A stretch of DNA of 64,000 nt from assembly GCF_004114535.1 (NCBI RefSeq), contig NZ_LBJC01000018.1:1-64000 (forward strand). The letters run 5' to 3'. Shown here piece by piece: positions 53,185 through 61,430 of the stretch (position 1 is the stretch's first letter; each line of letters begins with the position of its first letter). The notes beneath the pieces are model-generated. The model ran no database searches. It worked only from the letters and a program-made list of their open reading frames with translations, and had not been told where the DNA came from. Origin of the DNA: Bradyrhizobium nanningense. GTDB taxonomy: Bacteria; Pseudomonadota; Alphaproteobacteria; Rhizobiales; Xanthobacteraceae. Made by a program: the position numbers and the translations under genes.

Positions 53185-54573
53185 TCACCCCTTGGCAGCA
53201 ACGTACCCATAGAAATTCATAAGAAAGTCCCCAACGGCGAGGGGCTTGACGGCACCGGTCTTTTCCTGCGGATGCGGTATTAAATAGTCTCCATCGCCAT
53301 ACGAGAAGACCTTCGCCTTCACGTACCCGTTCATCACTTGTATCTTCTCGCGCAGCACGACCCAGTGCATCGTAAGTGCGGAGCCTTTATCGGACTGGTC
53401 GTCATAGTCGATCATATTGGCGCTTATGAAAAGACATACGCGATATCCGCTGTCGAGCAGCCGGTTGGCTTCGTTTACATCGTCGATGTCTTTGTTGAAT
53501 CGCGAAATGTTGGTATTCTCGCGCACGTCCCGGTATCCTGCCTTGCGAAACCATTGCTCCATTTCGCTCGGCAGGGTGACACCCGCAAGATCGCTGATCT
53601 TGCCTGTGTCGTCGAAATCGAGGAACCAATTCTCCGAATCGCGTATGGAGGCGCATGTCAGCCAGTCGACGTGGTCCAGCGACCAGGGTGGCGTGAAGTT
53701 CCTCACATCCTTTCCCGGCTTGATCAGCAGGCGGCCAAGGTTCGCCTGCCCCTTCTGATAGAGATCGATCGCGAAGCGCGCGTAAGACCCTGGCTTGTCG
53801 GACGCGTAGCCGAACATCAGGGCGGATGGCCCGCACAGACTTCCCTGATCTTGATTGATGAGGCTCGGCTTCGCAATGCGCCTGAGAATACCTATGCCGA
53901 CCCGGTGTGGGTCGAGCTTCGGAAAGAACGTCGTCCTCGTATTTTTCAGGAAATCGCAGACCATTTCCGCGGCTAGTTTTTTCTGGTCGGAATTGAGATC
54001 GTACGGTCCGATTCCCCGCTTCTCCTTGTATTCTTCTCCGATGAAGAGCGTGATGAGCTTTTTCGAGGTGGGGGAGAGCGTTCTGGAGGTGTTCGCAATG
54101 GTGGTCAGGTCGTCCAGCTCGAATGCGGTGACCATGCCGTCTGCGACGGTAGCCCGGATGATGTCAACGACTTCTGCGTAGTCCAGCTTTGAATCGTCGA
54201 TGAGGCCTTTGCGAAGTGCAGCATCGACCGAAGGAGTCGCGATTGCGTCCCACTGGCCCTTTGGCGGGGCGGGCTTGGCCGCCGCCTTCGTCGACAGTTC
54301 AACGAGCCGATTGAATGTCGGGCCGGCAGGCCGAACATAGCCGTCGGGCGTGCCGGGAAAGTTCTTCTTTTGGAAGTACAGAATCGAGTTGTAAAGGCCG
54401 TCGCTGGCATGACCGGTCACGACCATCTGTGGTTTGAGCGTGTTCTCGGCGCCGCCGTCGGAAATGGCGATCTTGTTGAGCAGCGAAATGACCAGCTCCT
54501 GATCCTTTTTCCAGTTCTGGCAGCTGCGCCCTGTCGTCGCGAACCGTCCGACCTTGTCTTTCAACTGCAGCAT
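53185..54573 (-). CDS. C39/papain-like cysteine peptidase with peptidoglycan-binding-like N-terminus
   Basis: 462 residues from the ATG at 54573 (CGGGAGGCGCGAT upstream). N-terminal part (~30-95) resembles a peptidoglycan-binding-type helical module: 'DGLYNSILYFQKKNFPGTPDGYVRPAGPTFNRLVEL'. The C-terminal part has a cysteine-protease layout: Gln and C247 in 'NQDQGSLCGPSALMFG', H403 in 'LTMHWVVLRE', and D427/D429 in 'SYGDGDYLIPHP'. No signal peptide. PG-binding plus peptidase/amidase is a combination seen in cell-wall-targeting effectors, including type VI cargo, but no secretion genes are in this window. Not assigned to a named family. Confidence 0.65.
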   Translation of the reverse strand: MLQLKDKVGRFATTGRSCQNWKKDQELVISLLNKIAISDGGAENTLKPQMVVTGHASDGLYNSILYFQKKNFPGTPDGYVRPAGPTFNRLVELSTKAAAKPAPPKGQWDAIATPSVDAALRKGLIDDSKLDYAEVVDIIRATVADGMVTAFELDDLTTIANTSRTLSPTSKKLITLFIGEEYKEKRGIGPYDLNSDQKKLAAEMVCDFLKNTRTTFFPKLDPHRVGIGILRRIAKPSLINQDQGSLCGPSALMFGYASDKPGSYARFAIDLYQKGQANLGRLLIKPGKDVRNFTPPWSLDHVDWLTCASIRDSENWFLDFDDTGKISDLAGVTLPSEMEQWFRKAGYRDVRENTNISRFNKDIDDVNEANRLLDSGYRVCLFISANMIDYDDQSDKGSALTMHWVVLREKIQVMNGYVKAKVFSYGDGDYLIPHPQEKTGAVKPLAVGDFLMNFYGYVAAKG

Positions 54574-54964
54574 ATCGCGCCTCCCGGAACGGGAATGCTG
54601 CCTCGAACGTCCTGACATGCAGCCGGAGGCAGGCGCTGTGGCAAGTCTTCCCGCTGTAGGGTTGGTCGCCCTTGCCGTCCCTTGTGTTCACTCGCAAGGA
54701 CAGCGGTCGCCCTGTGGCGGTTCACGAATGAGTTATGTCTTGCCTATCGGGGTAGACCGGAACTCGTCGGCGCACCGCTAGAATGTCGCGAATGGCCGTT
54801 AGCTGCTTCTCTGTTTCTACACCCTGACGTCGGCTTGCGGGGTGCGAACGGACCAACGTGGCCGCGGCGCCCGCATGTGGCCCATAGCGGACCAACCGCG
54901 GCAGCCTGCCTGACGGCAGCTTTTGACCCAAAGTGGTCGATGTCGAGCTTGTCCCGAGCTATTA
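54574..54964. other. 391-bp region without a gene
   Basis: Lies between the end of the beta-lactamase-like gene and the start of the cysteine-protease gene. It contains stretches such as AGCTTTTGACCCAAAGTGGTCG near 54921-54942 that resemble decayed copies of a dispersed rhizobial repeat (CTTTTGRCCCAAAGYGG-type), and no ORF with a plausible start. Confidence 0.35.
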
Positions 54965-56278
54965 TCAGCCTAGCTGATCGACCAGTGCAGACCATAGAGC
55001 CCATGGTTCGCCTCGATGTACCGGGTCCTCAATTGCAGTGTGCACCATGACGATCTTAGAGGTCGGATCAACGCAAATATACTGGCCCTTGAATCCTAAC
55101 AACGCGAACTGCCGCCTCTCACCGGGAAACAGCCACAAGAGATAACCGTAGCCAAATCTCTTCGTCGCCACGACCGGTCGCAGATAGTCATCCGAAGCTC
55201 GAACGGTGGTCGCATCGATCATCCATTGCGTCGGAACGATCTGCTTGCCATCCCATGCGCCATCATGCGCCAGCAAACGCCCTAGCCGGGCGTAATCGCG
55301 CAGAACGGCATTGAAGCCAAAGTGCCCCAGTTCGAATCCCTCTGCGTCTACCAGCCAATTGGCATCCGCTTCCGCGCCGATCGGTTCCCACACTTTCTCG
55401 CGCAGATAGTCAGACGCCGACTTGTTGACAGCACCGTGAAGCACCATGGCGAGCACGTCGGCTTCTATGCTCGCGTAGTAAAATCTCGTTCCCGCCGGGG
55501 CGACACGCTGATTGAATTGCACAATGCTCTTGACCGTGCCCAACTTTGAGTCCGGGAACGCGATCCCCATGCCGTTCCACAGGCGATTGAGGTCACGCCC
55601 TCCGTCTCTTGTTTCACCGAAATCGACGCCTGAGGACATGTGCAGCAGATCGCGAATTGGCGTCCTGCCGTACTCGCTACCCATAAAACCCGGTACATAA
55701 CTTTCGGGGATATCATCGACCGACTTAATCGCCCCCTCCGAGATGGCGATCCCGATCAACAGTCCGGTTATCGTCTTGACCATCGACTGGGATACGAACC
55801 GATCTTGATCAGTTCGCGCGTACTGATAGCCCTCGAAGATAATCTGGTCGTCCTTGGCGATCAGCAGGCCAGTGGCTGGATTGCGCGACATGTAGTCGAG
55901 GGGCGAAAACTTGCTTCCCTGAAAATTGTAGTAAACGTCTGCCCTCGAGCACTTGAACTTCCAGGGCGTCACAGCTTGCCTGACGAGCCGCGTTGGATAG
56001 ATGTGATCGATATGAGTGAATGCGCCGACACGATATTTTGGCTCCCAAGGGTCGCCTTGCCTCCGCGCCTCCGCAATGTCGGGAAGAGGATAACCATCTT
56101 TGGCGCCGTAAAGCTCGGCGTTTGGACCTGTTGTTGAGAAAATCGGACCGGCGCAGTCTTGCGTCTCGCCGGGGGAAACTGGTTCTGCGGTTGCGGGAAT
56201 GGGACCGGCAAACGCACAAGCGACTGTAGCAGCCAGCGATGACACAGCCTTGCGACGGGAATATTGCGGCGCCGACAC
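54965..56278 (-). CDS. Class C beta-lactamase-family serine hydrolase, exported
   Basis: 437 residues from the GTG at 56278, preceded by GGGGGGACGTC; a TTG at 56332 lacks a site. N-terminus 'SRRKAVSSLAATVACAFAG' is twin-arginine-like. The catalytic pattern is S165-M-V-K168 in 'VSQSMVKTITGLLIG', Tyr in 'RFYYASIEADVLAM', and a late 'GFKGQYI' in the KTG position. These fit the esterase/DD-peptidase-like class C fold (EstB/6-aminohexanoate-dimer hydrolase relatives) better than true resistance enzymes. Periplasmic hydrolase; substrate unknown. Codon use is less G/C-biased than in flanking genes. Confidence 0.82.
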   Translation of the reverse strand: MSAPQYSRRKAVSSLAATVACAFAGPIPATAEPVSPGETQDCAGPIFSTTGPNAELYGAKDGYPLPDIAEARRQGDPWEPKYRVGAFTHIDHIYPTRLVRQAVTPWKFKCSRADVYYNFQGSKFSPLDYMSRNPATGLLIAKDDQIIFEGYQYARTDQDRFVSQSMVKTITGLLIGIAISEGAIKSVDDIPESYVPGFMGSEYGRTPIRDLLHMSSGVDFGETRDGGRDLNRLWNGMGIAFPDSKLGTVKSIVQFNQRVAPAGTRFYYASIEADVLAMVLHGAVNKSASDYLREKVWEPIGAEADANWLVDAEGFELGHFGFNAVLRDYARLGRLLAHDGAWDGKQIVPTQWMIDATTVRASDDYLRPVVATKRFGYGYLLWLFPGERRQFALLGFKGQYICVDPTSKIVMVHTAIEDPVHRGEPWALWSALVDQLG

Positions 56279-56406
56279 GACGTCCCCCCAAAGATTCCCG
56301 TAAGTAGAGATCAAATTGGGTGGAAACTTCAAGGAGTATGTCTCCTATTGGCCCTTCGCGGAGCTTGGCCTGTGCTTCGTCGATGTCCGCTTTAGAGGTG
56401 CGCGCC

Positions 56407-56949
56407 CTAATACGCCTGCTTCGCGTCGGCCTCTTTGCTGGTCTGGATCAGGTCGAGGCTCTGCTCGATCTTGCCGAGCAGGGTGGACAGCTGCTTGCGC
56501 TCCTGCGCGGAGAGACAGGCGAGGATCTCGTCCTCGCGCCGTAGCAATTGCGGAAACAGCTTCTCGTAGAGCGCGCGGCCCTTCGTCGTCAGTTGCAGGC
56601 GGAATTCGCGGCGGTCGGCCTGGTTCTCGACCCGCTCGATCAGATCCTCGTTGAGCAGCGTGGTCACTGCGCGGCTGATGGTGGATTTGTGCGTGCGGGT
56701 GCATTGCGCGATGTATTGCGCACTGCAGGCATCGTTGCGGAACCCGAGCGTGGCGATCACGCGCCAAGCCGGGATGTCGAGACCGTGCCGGTCCTGATAT
56801 TCGATCGAGAGCGCCGAACTGACTTCGGCTGCGAGCCGGTTGAGGCGAAACGGCACGAACTTGAACAGATCGAGCCTGGCCTTTCGCCGCACTGAGGCCT
56901 CATCGGCCTCGCGCGTCTTCAGTGCGATGTCGCTGGATGTCCTTGCCAC
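56407..56949 (-). CDS. MarR-family regulator of the homogentisate module
   Basis: 180 residues from the GTG at 56949. Winged helix: 'YQDRHGLDIPAWRVIATLGFRNDACSAQYIAQCTRTHKSTISRAVTTLLNEDLIERVENQADRREFRLQLTTKGRALYEKLFPQLL', with the DRR wing intact. It diverges from the flavin monooxygenase gene with 110 bp between; a 20-bp imperfect palindrome in that gap is the likely operator. MarR repressors of aromatic catabolism usually respond to the pathway substrate or an early intermediate. Confidence 0.9.
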   Translation of the reverse strand: MARTSSDIALKTREADEASVRRKARLDLFKFVPFRLNRLAAEVSSALSIEYQDRHGLDIPAWRVIATLGFRNDACSAQYIAQCTRTHKSTISRAVTTLLNEDLIERVENQADRREFRLQLTTKGRALYEKLFPQLLRREDEILACLSAQERKQLSTLLGKIEQSLDLIQTSKEADAKQAY

Positions 56950-56997
56950 GGGGAGCGCTCCGAATTCCAGTTGACGGCCGGCCGGCTCCGGTCCAAA

Positions 56998-57017
56998 ATA
57001 GTTGCACGTGAGACTAT
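56998..57017. promoter_or_regulatory. Candidate MarR operator
   Basis: ATAGTTGCACGTGAGACTAT: arms ATAGT/ACTAT and a CACGTG core, 16 of 20 positions symmetric. It lies 48 bp upstream of the marR start and 42 bp upstream of the monooxygenase start, the expected place for dual control. Confidence 0.6.
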
Positions 57018-57059
57018 CTAGCAGATCAGTGCTCTCCTGACCAGAGCCGAGGTTCGAGT

Positions 57060-58691
57060 ATGGCGCAGGCCACCACACTTCAGGTCAAGACGCATCAGGC
57101 CAAGACCCAGTTCGGCTATCGCCGCCATCCCGATCAGGATCGCGCCGGCCAAAGCCCGGCCGAGCATCCGGTCGTGGTTGTCGGGGCCGGCCCGGTCGGG
57201 CTGTCGCTTGCGATCGATCTCGCCCAACGCGGCCAGCGCGTCGTCCTTCTGGATGACGCCGACCGCATCGGCGAGGGCTCCCGCGCGATCTGCTTCTCGA
57301 AGCGCTCGCTGGAATATTGGGACCGGCTCGGCGTCGGTGACCGCATGGTCGCCAAGGGTGTGGTGTGGAGCGTCGGTCGCATCTTCCACGGCGACTCGCA
57401 GCTCTATCAGTTCAATCTCTTGCCTGAAGACGGCCACAAGCGGCCGGCCTTCATCAACCTGCAGCAATATTACGCCGAGGCCTATCTGGTCGATCGCATC
57501 CAGGATCTGCCCGAGGTCGACCTGCGCTGGCGCAACAAGGTGACGGCGCTGGAGCAGCGCAACGACGGCGTGGCGCTGACGATCGAGACGCCGGAGGGCG
57601 CCTACCGCCTGCACGCGCAATACGTCATCGCCTGCGACGGCGCGCGATCTTCGCTGCGGCAGATGGTCGGGGCGGAATTTGCCGGCCAGGTGTTCGAGGA
57701 CCAGTTCCTGATCGCCGACGTCAAGATGACCGCGGAATTCCCGACCGAACGCTGGTTCTGGTTCGATCCGCCGTTCCATGCCGGCCGCTCCGCGCTGCTG
57801 CACCGGCAGCCCGACGACGTCTGGCGCATCGACCTCCAGCTCAATCGCTATGCCGATCCGGTTCTCGAGAAGAAGCCCGAGAATGTGCGGCCGCGGATCG
57901 CGCGCATGCTCGGTCACGACAAGTTCGAGTTCGAGTGGATCTCGCTCTACAAATTCCAGTGCCGGCGGATGGATCGCTTCATCCATGGCCGCGTGATCTT
58001 CGCCGGCGATTCCGCGCACCAGGTCTCGCCGTTCGGTGCGCGCGGCGCCAATTCGGGGCTCGAGGACGCCGAAAATCTGTCCTGGAAGCTCGATCGCGTG
58101 CTGCGCGGCATCTCGCCCGCGAGCCTGCTCGAAAGCTATCATGCCGAGCGCAGCATGGCGGCCGACGAGAACATCCGCGAATCCACCCGTTCGACCGATT
58201 TCATGGCGCCGAACTCGCATCAGGAAGCGCGGCTGCGCAAGGCGGTGCTGTCGCTCGCCAAGGAGACCGAGTTCGGCAAACGCATGGTCAATGGCGGGCG
58301 GCTGTCGGTGCCGTGCAGCTACGACTCGCCGTTGTCGTCGCCGGACGCGGATGCCTGGTGCGGAGGGCCGTCTCCCGGCTGCTCCATGCTCGATGCGCCG
58401 ATTGCCGAGCAGGCCTACCTGACGGATGCATTCCGCGACGGTGGAACGGACTTCACCCTGCTGTCGTTCAGCAATGGCGCAGCGATCGATCCGCCCGCTG
58501 GCGTCAAGCAGGTCCGGATCGGCGGTGGGAGCGGACTTGCCGATCCCTCAGGCCTTGTCGCGAAGCGCTATGATGCCGAGCCCGGCACGGCCTATCTGCT
58601 CAGGCCCGACGGCTATGTCGCGGCGCGCTTCCGCCATCCGACGCGAGAAGCCATCGCTGCGGCGCTGTCCCGCGCCCAAGGTTTGAATTGA
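57060..58691 (+). CDS. FAD-dependent aromatic-ring monooxygenase (MhpA/PheA class)
   Basis: 543 residues. N-terminal dinucleotide-binding 'VVVGAGPVGLSLAIDLAQRG' (G42, G44, G47), the DG motif 'YVIACDGARSSLRQ', and the second FAD motif 'VIFAGDSAHQVSPFGARGANSGLEDAENLSWKL', all of class A flavoprotein hydroxylases, plus a C-terminal thioredoxin-like tail. In an operon with hmgA and fahA it most likely hydroxylates a phenolic compound to a homogentisate-type product (for example a hydroxyphenylacetate); this is inference from position. ~35 residues precede the FAD domain, and the start at 57060 is the first ATG after the stop region. Confidence 0.87.
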   Translation: MAQATTLQVKTHQAKTQFGYRRHPDQDRAGQSPAEHPVVVVGAGPVGLSLAIDLAQRGQRVVLLDDADRIGEGSRAICFSKRSLEYWDRLGVGDRMVAKGVVWSVGRIFHGDSQLYQFNLLPEDGHKRPAFINLQQYYAEAYLVDRIQDLPEVDLRWRNKVTALEQRNDGVALTIETPEGAYRLHAQYVIACDGARSSLRQMVGAEFAGQVFEDQFLIADVKMTAEFPTERWFWFDPPFHAGRSALLHRQPDDVWRIDLQLNRYADPVLEKKPENVRPRIARMLGHDKFEFEWISLYKFQCRRMDRFIHGRVIFAGDSAHQVSPFGARGANSGLEDAENLSWKLDRVLRGISPASLLESYHAERSMAADENIRESTRSTDFMAPNSHQEARLRKAVLSLAKETEFGKRMVNGGRLSVPCSYDSPLSSPDADAWCGGPSPGCSMLDAPIAEQAYLTDAFRDGGTDFTLLSFSNGAAIDPPAGVKQVRIGGGSGLADPSGLVAKRYDAEPGTAYLLRPDGYVAARFRHPTREAIAAALSRAQGLN

Positions 58692-58712
58692 AGGCTTGAA
58701 TCGAGGTTTTGC

Positions 58713-58937
58713 ATGCCGTTGTCCACCAGCTCCAATTTCGTGCGACCTGACGATGCCTTTCGCGCCGTCGTCGAGGCGCATCGCGGCCTCACCGAGGAGC
58801 AAAGTGCGGATCTCGATTCGGCGCTGGTGCTGATCCTCGCCAATCATATCGGCGATATCGATGTGCTGCGTGAGGCGATCGGGCTCGCCAGGCGCCGCAT
58901 GATCGACGGCCAGCAGCAACAACAGCAACAACAATAA
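58713..58937 (+). CDS. DUF2783-like small protein with polyglutamine tail
   Basis: 74 residues, 21 bp after the monooxygenase and 38 bp before the MBL gene. 'FVRPDDAFRAVVEAHRGLTEEQSADLDSALVLILANHIGDIDVLREAIGLARR' matches my recollection of the DUF2783 family, small helical proteins found beside flavin monooxygenases. The protein ends in eight Gln encoded by mixed CAG/CAA. It may help the monooxygenase, e.g. as a stabilising subunit; no direct evidence. GAGG precedes the ATG. Confidence 0.75.
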   Translation: MPLSTSSNFVRPDDAFRAVVEAHRGLTEEQSADLDSALVLILANHIGDIDVLREAIGLARRRMIDGQQQQQQQQ

Positions 58938-58975
58938 CCCCCAAGCACTCAAAGCAAAGCTCAAAGGACGAATTG

Positions 58976-59932
58976 ATGGCGAAGAACTTCGCATCCACCG
59001 GCGATCTCGCCGAGAAGAAGATCACCTTCTCCGAGATCGGTACCGATCTCTACGCCTTCACCGCCGAGGGCGATCCGAACACGGCCGTGATCGTCGGCGA
59101 CGACGGCTGCCTGGTGTTCGACGCGCAGGCGACGCCGGCGATGGCGAACAAGGTGATCGAGCGTGTCCGCACCGTCACCGACAAGCCGATCAAATATGTC
59201 GTGCTGTCGCACTATCACGCCGTGCGTGTGCTCGGCGCCTCGGCCTATCACGCGCAAGGCATCGTCGCCTCGCAGGAGACCTATCGGCTGATCGAAGAGC
59301 GCGGCAAGCAGGATTGGGATTCCGAATATGGCCGCTTTCCGCGCCTGTTCCAGGATGCCCAAAGCATTCCCGGCCTGACCTGGCCGACGCTGACCTTCGA
59401 AGGCGAGATGTCGATCTATCTCGGCAAGCGCGAGGTGCGGCTGATGCAGCTCGGCGCCGGCCACACCTCGGGCGACATCGTCGCCTGGGTGCCTGATGCC
59501 GAAGTCATGTTCTCCGGCGACCTCATCGAATATCACTCGGCCTGCTATTGCGGCGATGCGCATTTGCGCGAATGGCCGATGACGCTGAACGAGATTCGCA
59601 ATTTCAATCCCAAGGCGATCGCGCCGGGCCGCGGCGACGCGCTGAAGGGGACGGCGACGGTGCGCGAGGCCATCGCGATGACGCGCGATTTCGTCAGCTC
59701 GCTCTATGGTGCCGCCGAAATCTCGGTCGCCAAGGGCCGGACGCTGAAGGAGACGATGGCGGCGACCCGCGAGGTGATGGATCCGAAATTTTCCAGCTTC
59801 GCCATCTACGAGCATTGCCTGCCGTTCAACGTGTCGCGCGCCTATGACGAGGCGTCTGGGATCGACGATCCCGTGATCTGGACCGACAAGCGCGACCAGG
59901 AAATGTGGGCTGCCTTGCAAGGAGGAGGATAG
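58976..59932 (+). CDS. MBL-fold protein with altered metal-site motif
   Basis: 318 residues. The usual HxHxDH motif reads '[16 protein letters not shown]' (H79, H81, then V83-R84 where Asp-His should be). The later ligands remain: His in '[12 protein letters not shown]' and Asp in '[11 protein letters not shown]'. It therefore keeps one metal site's His pair but lacks the Asp and His of the second. The protein is otherwise a full-length metallo-beta-lactamase fold. Located between the DUF2783 gene and hmgA (2 bp from it), so it belongs to the aromatic operon; a hydrolytic or dioxygenase-helper role is possible. Confidence 0.82.
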   Translation: MAKNFASTGDLAEKKITFSEIGTDLYAFTAEGDPNTAVIVGDDGCLVFDAQATPAMANKVIERVRTVTDKPIKYVVLSHYHAVRVLGASAYHAQGIVASQETYRLIEERGKQDWDSEYGRFPRLFQDAQSIPGLTWPTLTFEGEMSIYLGKREVRLMQLGAGHTSGDIVAWVPDAEVMFSGDLIEYHSACYCGDAHLREWPMTLNEIRNFNPKAIAPGRGDALKGTATVREAIAMTRDFVSSLYGAAEISVAKGRTLKETMAATREVMDPKFSSFAIYEHCLPFNVSRAYDEASGIDDPVIWTDKRDQEMWAALQGGG

Positions 59933-59934
59933 TC

Positions 59935-61281
59935 ATGAACATCAACACCTCGCCTGATCAGATCATCCGCAGCTCGGCCCAGATCACGCCGGGCTACATG
60001 TCCGGCTTCGGCAACAGCTTTGAGACCGAGGCGCTGCCGGGCGCGCTGCCGATCGGCCGCAACTCGCCGCAGCGCTGCGCCTATGGGCTCTATGCCGAGC
60101 AGCTCTCCGGTTCGCCCTTCACCGCGCCCCGCGGCACCAATGAGCGCTCCTGGCTCTACCGCATCCGCCCGTCGGTGAAACATTCCGGCCGCTTCGAGAA
60201 GGTCGACGCCGGCCTGTGGCGCTCGGCGCCGTGCCATGAATACGATCTGCCGATCGCGCAGATGCGCTGGGATCCGACGCCGCTCCCGAAGGAAGACGCC
60301 ACCTTCGTCCAGAGCGTGCAGACCATGACGACGGCGGGGGATGTGGACACGCAAGCCGGCATGGCCGCGCACGTCTATCTCATCACCAAGTCGATGGTGG
60401 ACCAGCACTTCTACAATGCCGACGGCGAGCTGATGTTCGTGCTGCAGCAGGGCAATCTTCGTCTCGTCACCGAGTTCGGCCGCATCGATGCCGAGCCCGG
60501 CGAGATCGTGGTGATCCCGCGCGGCGTCAAGTTTCGCGTCGAGATTCCGAACGGGCCGGCGCGCGGCTATCTCTGCGAAAATTACGGCGGCGCGTTCACG
60601 CTGCCGGAGCGCGGGCCGATCGGCGCCAATTGCCTCGCCAATGCGCGCGACTTCCTCACCCCGGTCGCGCATTACGAGGACAAGGACACTCCGACCGAGC
60701 TCTACGTGAAATGGGGCGGCTCGCTGTTCAAGACGCAGCTCGCCCATTCGCCGATCGACGTGGTTGCCTGGCACGGCAATTACGCACCCTACAAATACGA
60801 TCTGCGCACCTTCTCGCCGATCGGTGCGATCGGCTTCGATCATCCCGATCCCTCGATCTTCACGGTGCTGACCTCGCCGTCGGAGACCGCGGGCACCGCG
60901 AATATCGATTTCGTCATCTTCCCCGAGCGCTGGATGGTGGCCGAGAACACCTTCCGTCCGCCCTGGTATCACATGAACATCATGAGCGAGTTCATGGGCC
61001 TGATCTACGGCGTCTACGATGCCAAGCCGCAAGGCTTCGTCCCCGGCGGCATGAGCCTGCACAATTGCATGCTGCCGCACGGCCCCGATCGCGACGCCTT
61101 CGAGCACGCCAGCAACGGCGAATTGAAACCGGTGAAGCTGACCGGGACCATGGCCTTCATGTTCGAGACCCGCTACCCGCAACGTGTCACCGCGCATGCC
61201 GCGAATTCCTCCACGCTGCAGGATGATTATGCCGATTGCTGGAAGGGCCTCGAGAAGCGGTTCGATCCGAGCAAGCCGTAG
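59935..61281 (+). CDS. hmgA: Homogentisate 1,2-dioxygenase
   Basis: 448 residues. Opens the ring of homogentisate to maleylacetoacetate using Fe(II). The N-terminus '[46 protein letters not shown]' and the iron-site region '[24 protein letters not shown]' are diagnostic, along with '[17 protein letters not shown]'. The ATG follows GGAGGAGG and lies 2 bp after the MBL stop. Next gene: fahA. Maleylacetoacetate isomerase, the intervening step, is not in the window. Confidence 0.97.
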   Translation: MNINTSPDQIIRSSAQITPGYMSGFGNSFETEALPGALPIGRNSPQRCAYGLYAEQLSGSPFTAPRGTNERSWLYRIRPSVKHSGRFEKVDAGLWRSAPCHEYDLPIAQMRWDPTPLPKEDATFVQSVQTMTTAGDVDTQAGMAAHVYLITKSMVDQHFYNADGELMFVLQQGNLRLVTEFGRIDAEPGEIVVIPRGVKFRVEIPNGPARGYLCENYGGAFTLPERGPIGANCLANARDFLTPVAHYEDKDTPTELYVKWGGSLFKTQLAHSPIDVVAWHGNYAPYKYDLRTFSPIGAIGFDHPDPSIFTVLTSPSETAGTANIDFVIFPERWMVAENTFRPPWYHMNIMSEFMGLIYGVYDAKPQGFVPGGMSLHNCMLPHGPDRDAFEHASNGELKPVKLTGTMAFMFETRYPQRVTAHAANSSTLQDDYADCWKGLEKRFDPSKP

Positions 61282-61292
61282 CTTTCTCTGCC

Positions 61293-61400
61293 GTCATTCC
61301 GGGGCGCCGCGGAGCGGCGAGCCCGGAATCCATAACCACGATCGTGAGTATGGATTCCGGGCCTGCGCCTTACGGCGCATCCCGAAATGACGAAGGAGAA
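61293..61400. repeat. Palindromic repeat (copy B) carrying a ribosome-binding site
   Basis: Same family as 13437-13543: GTCATTCCGGG at the left, CCCGAAATGAC (61381-61391) at the right, inner CCGGAATCCATA/TATGGATTCCGG pair and 3' flank CGAAGGAGA. The small hairpin is GCCGC-GGA-GCGGC where copy A has ATCGC-GAA-GCGAT, so both strands of the stem changed together. Confidence 0.8.
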
Positions 61401-61430
61401 AGGTTGCCCGATTTCAGACAGGATTCACAA

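Noticed and set aside
54965..56278. Antibiotic-resistance beta-lactamase
   Set aside because: The SxxK and Tyr pattern fits the wider class C esterase/peptidase fold; no KTG box and no regulator of resistance is adjacent.
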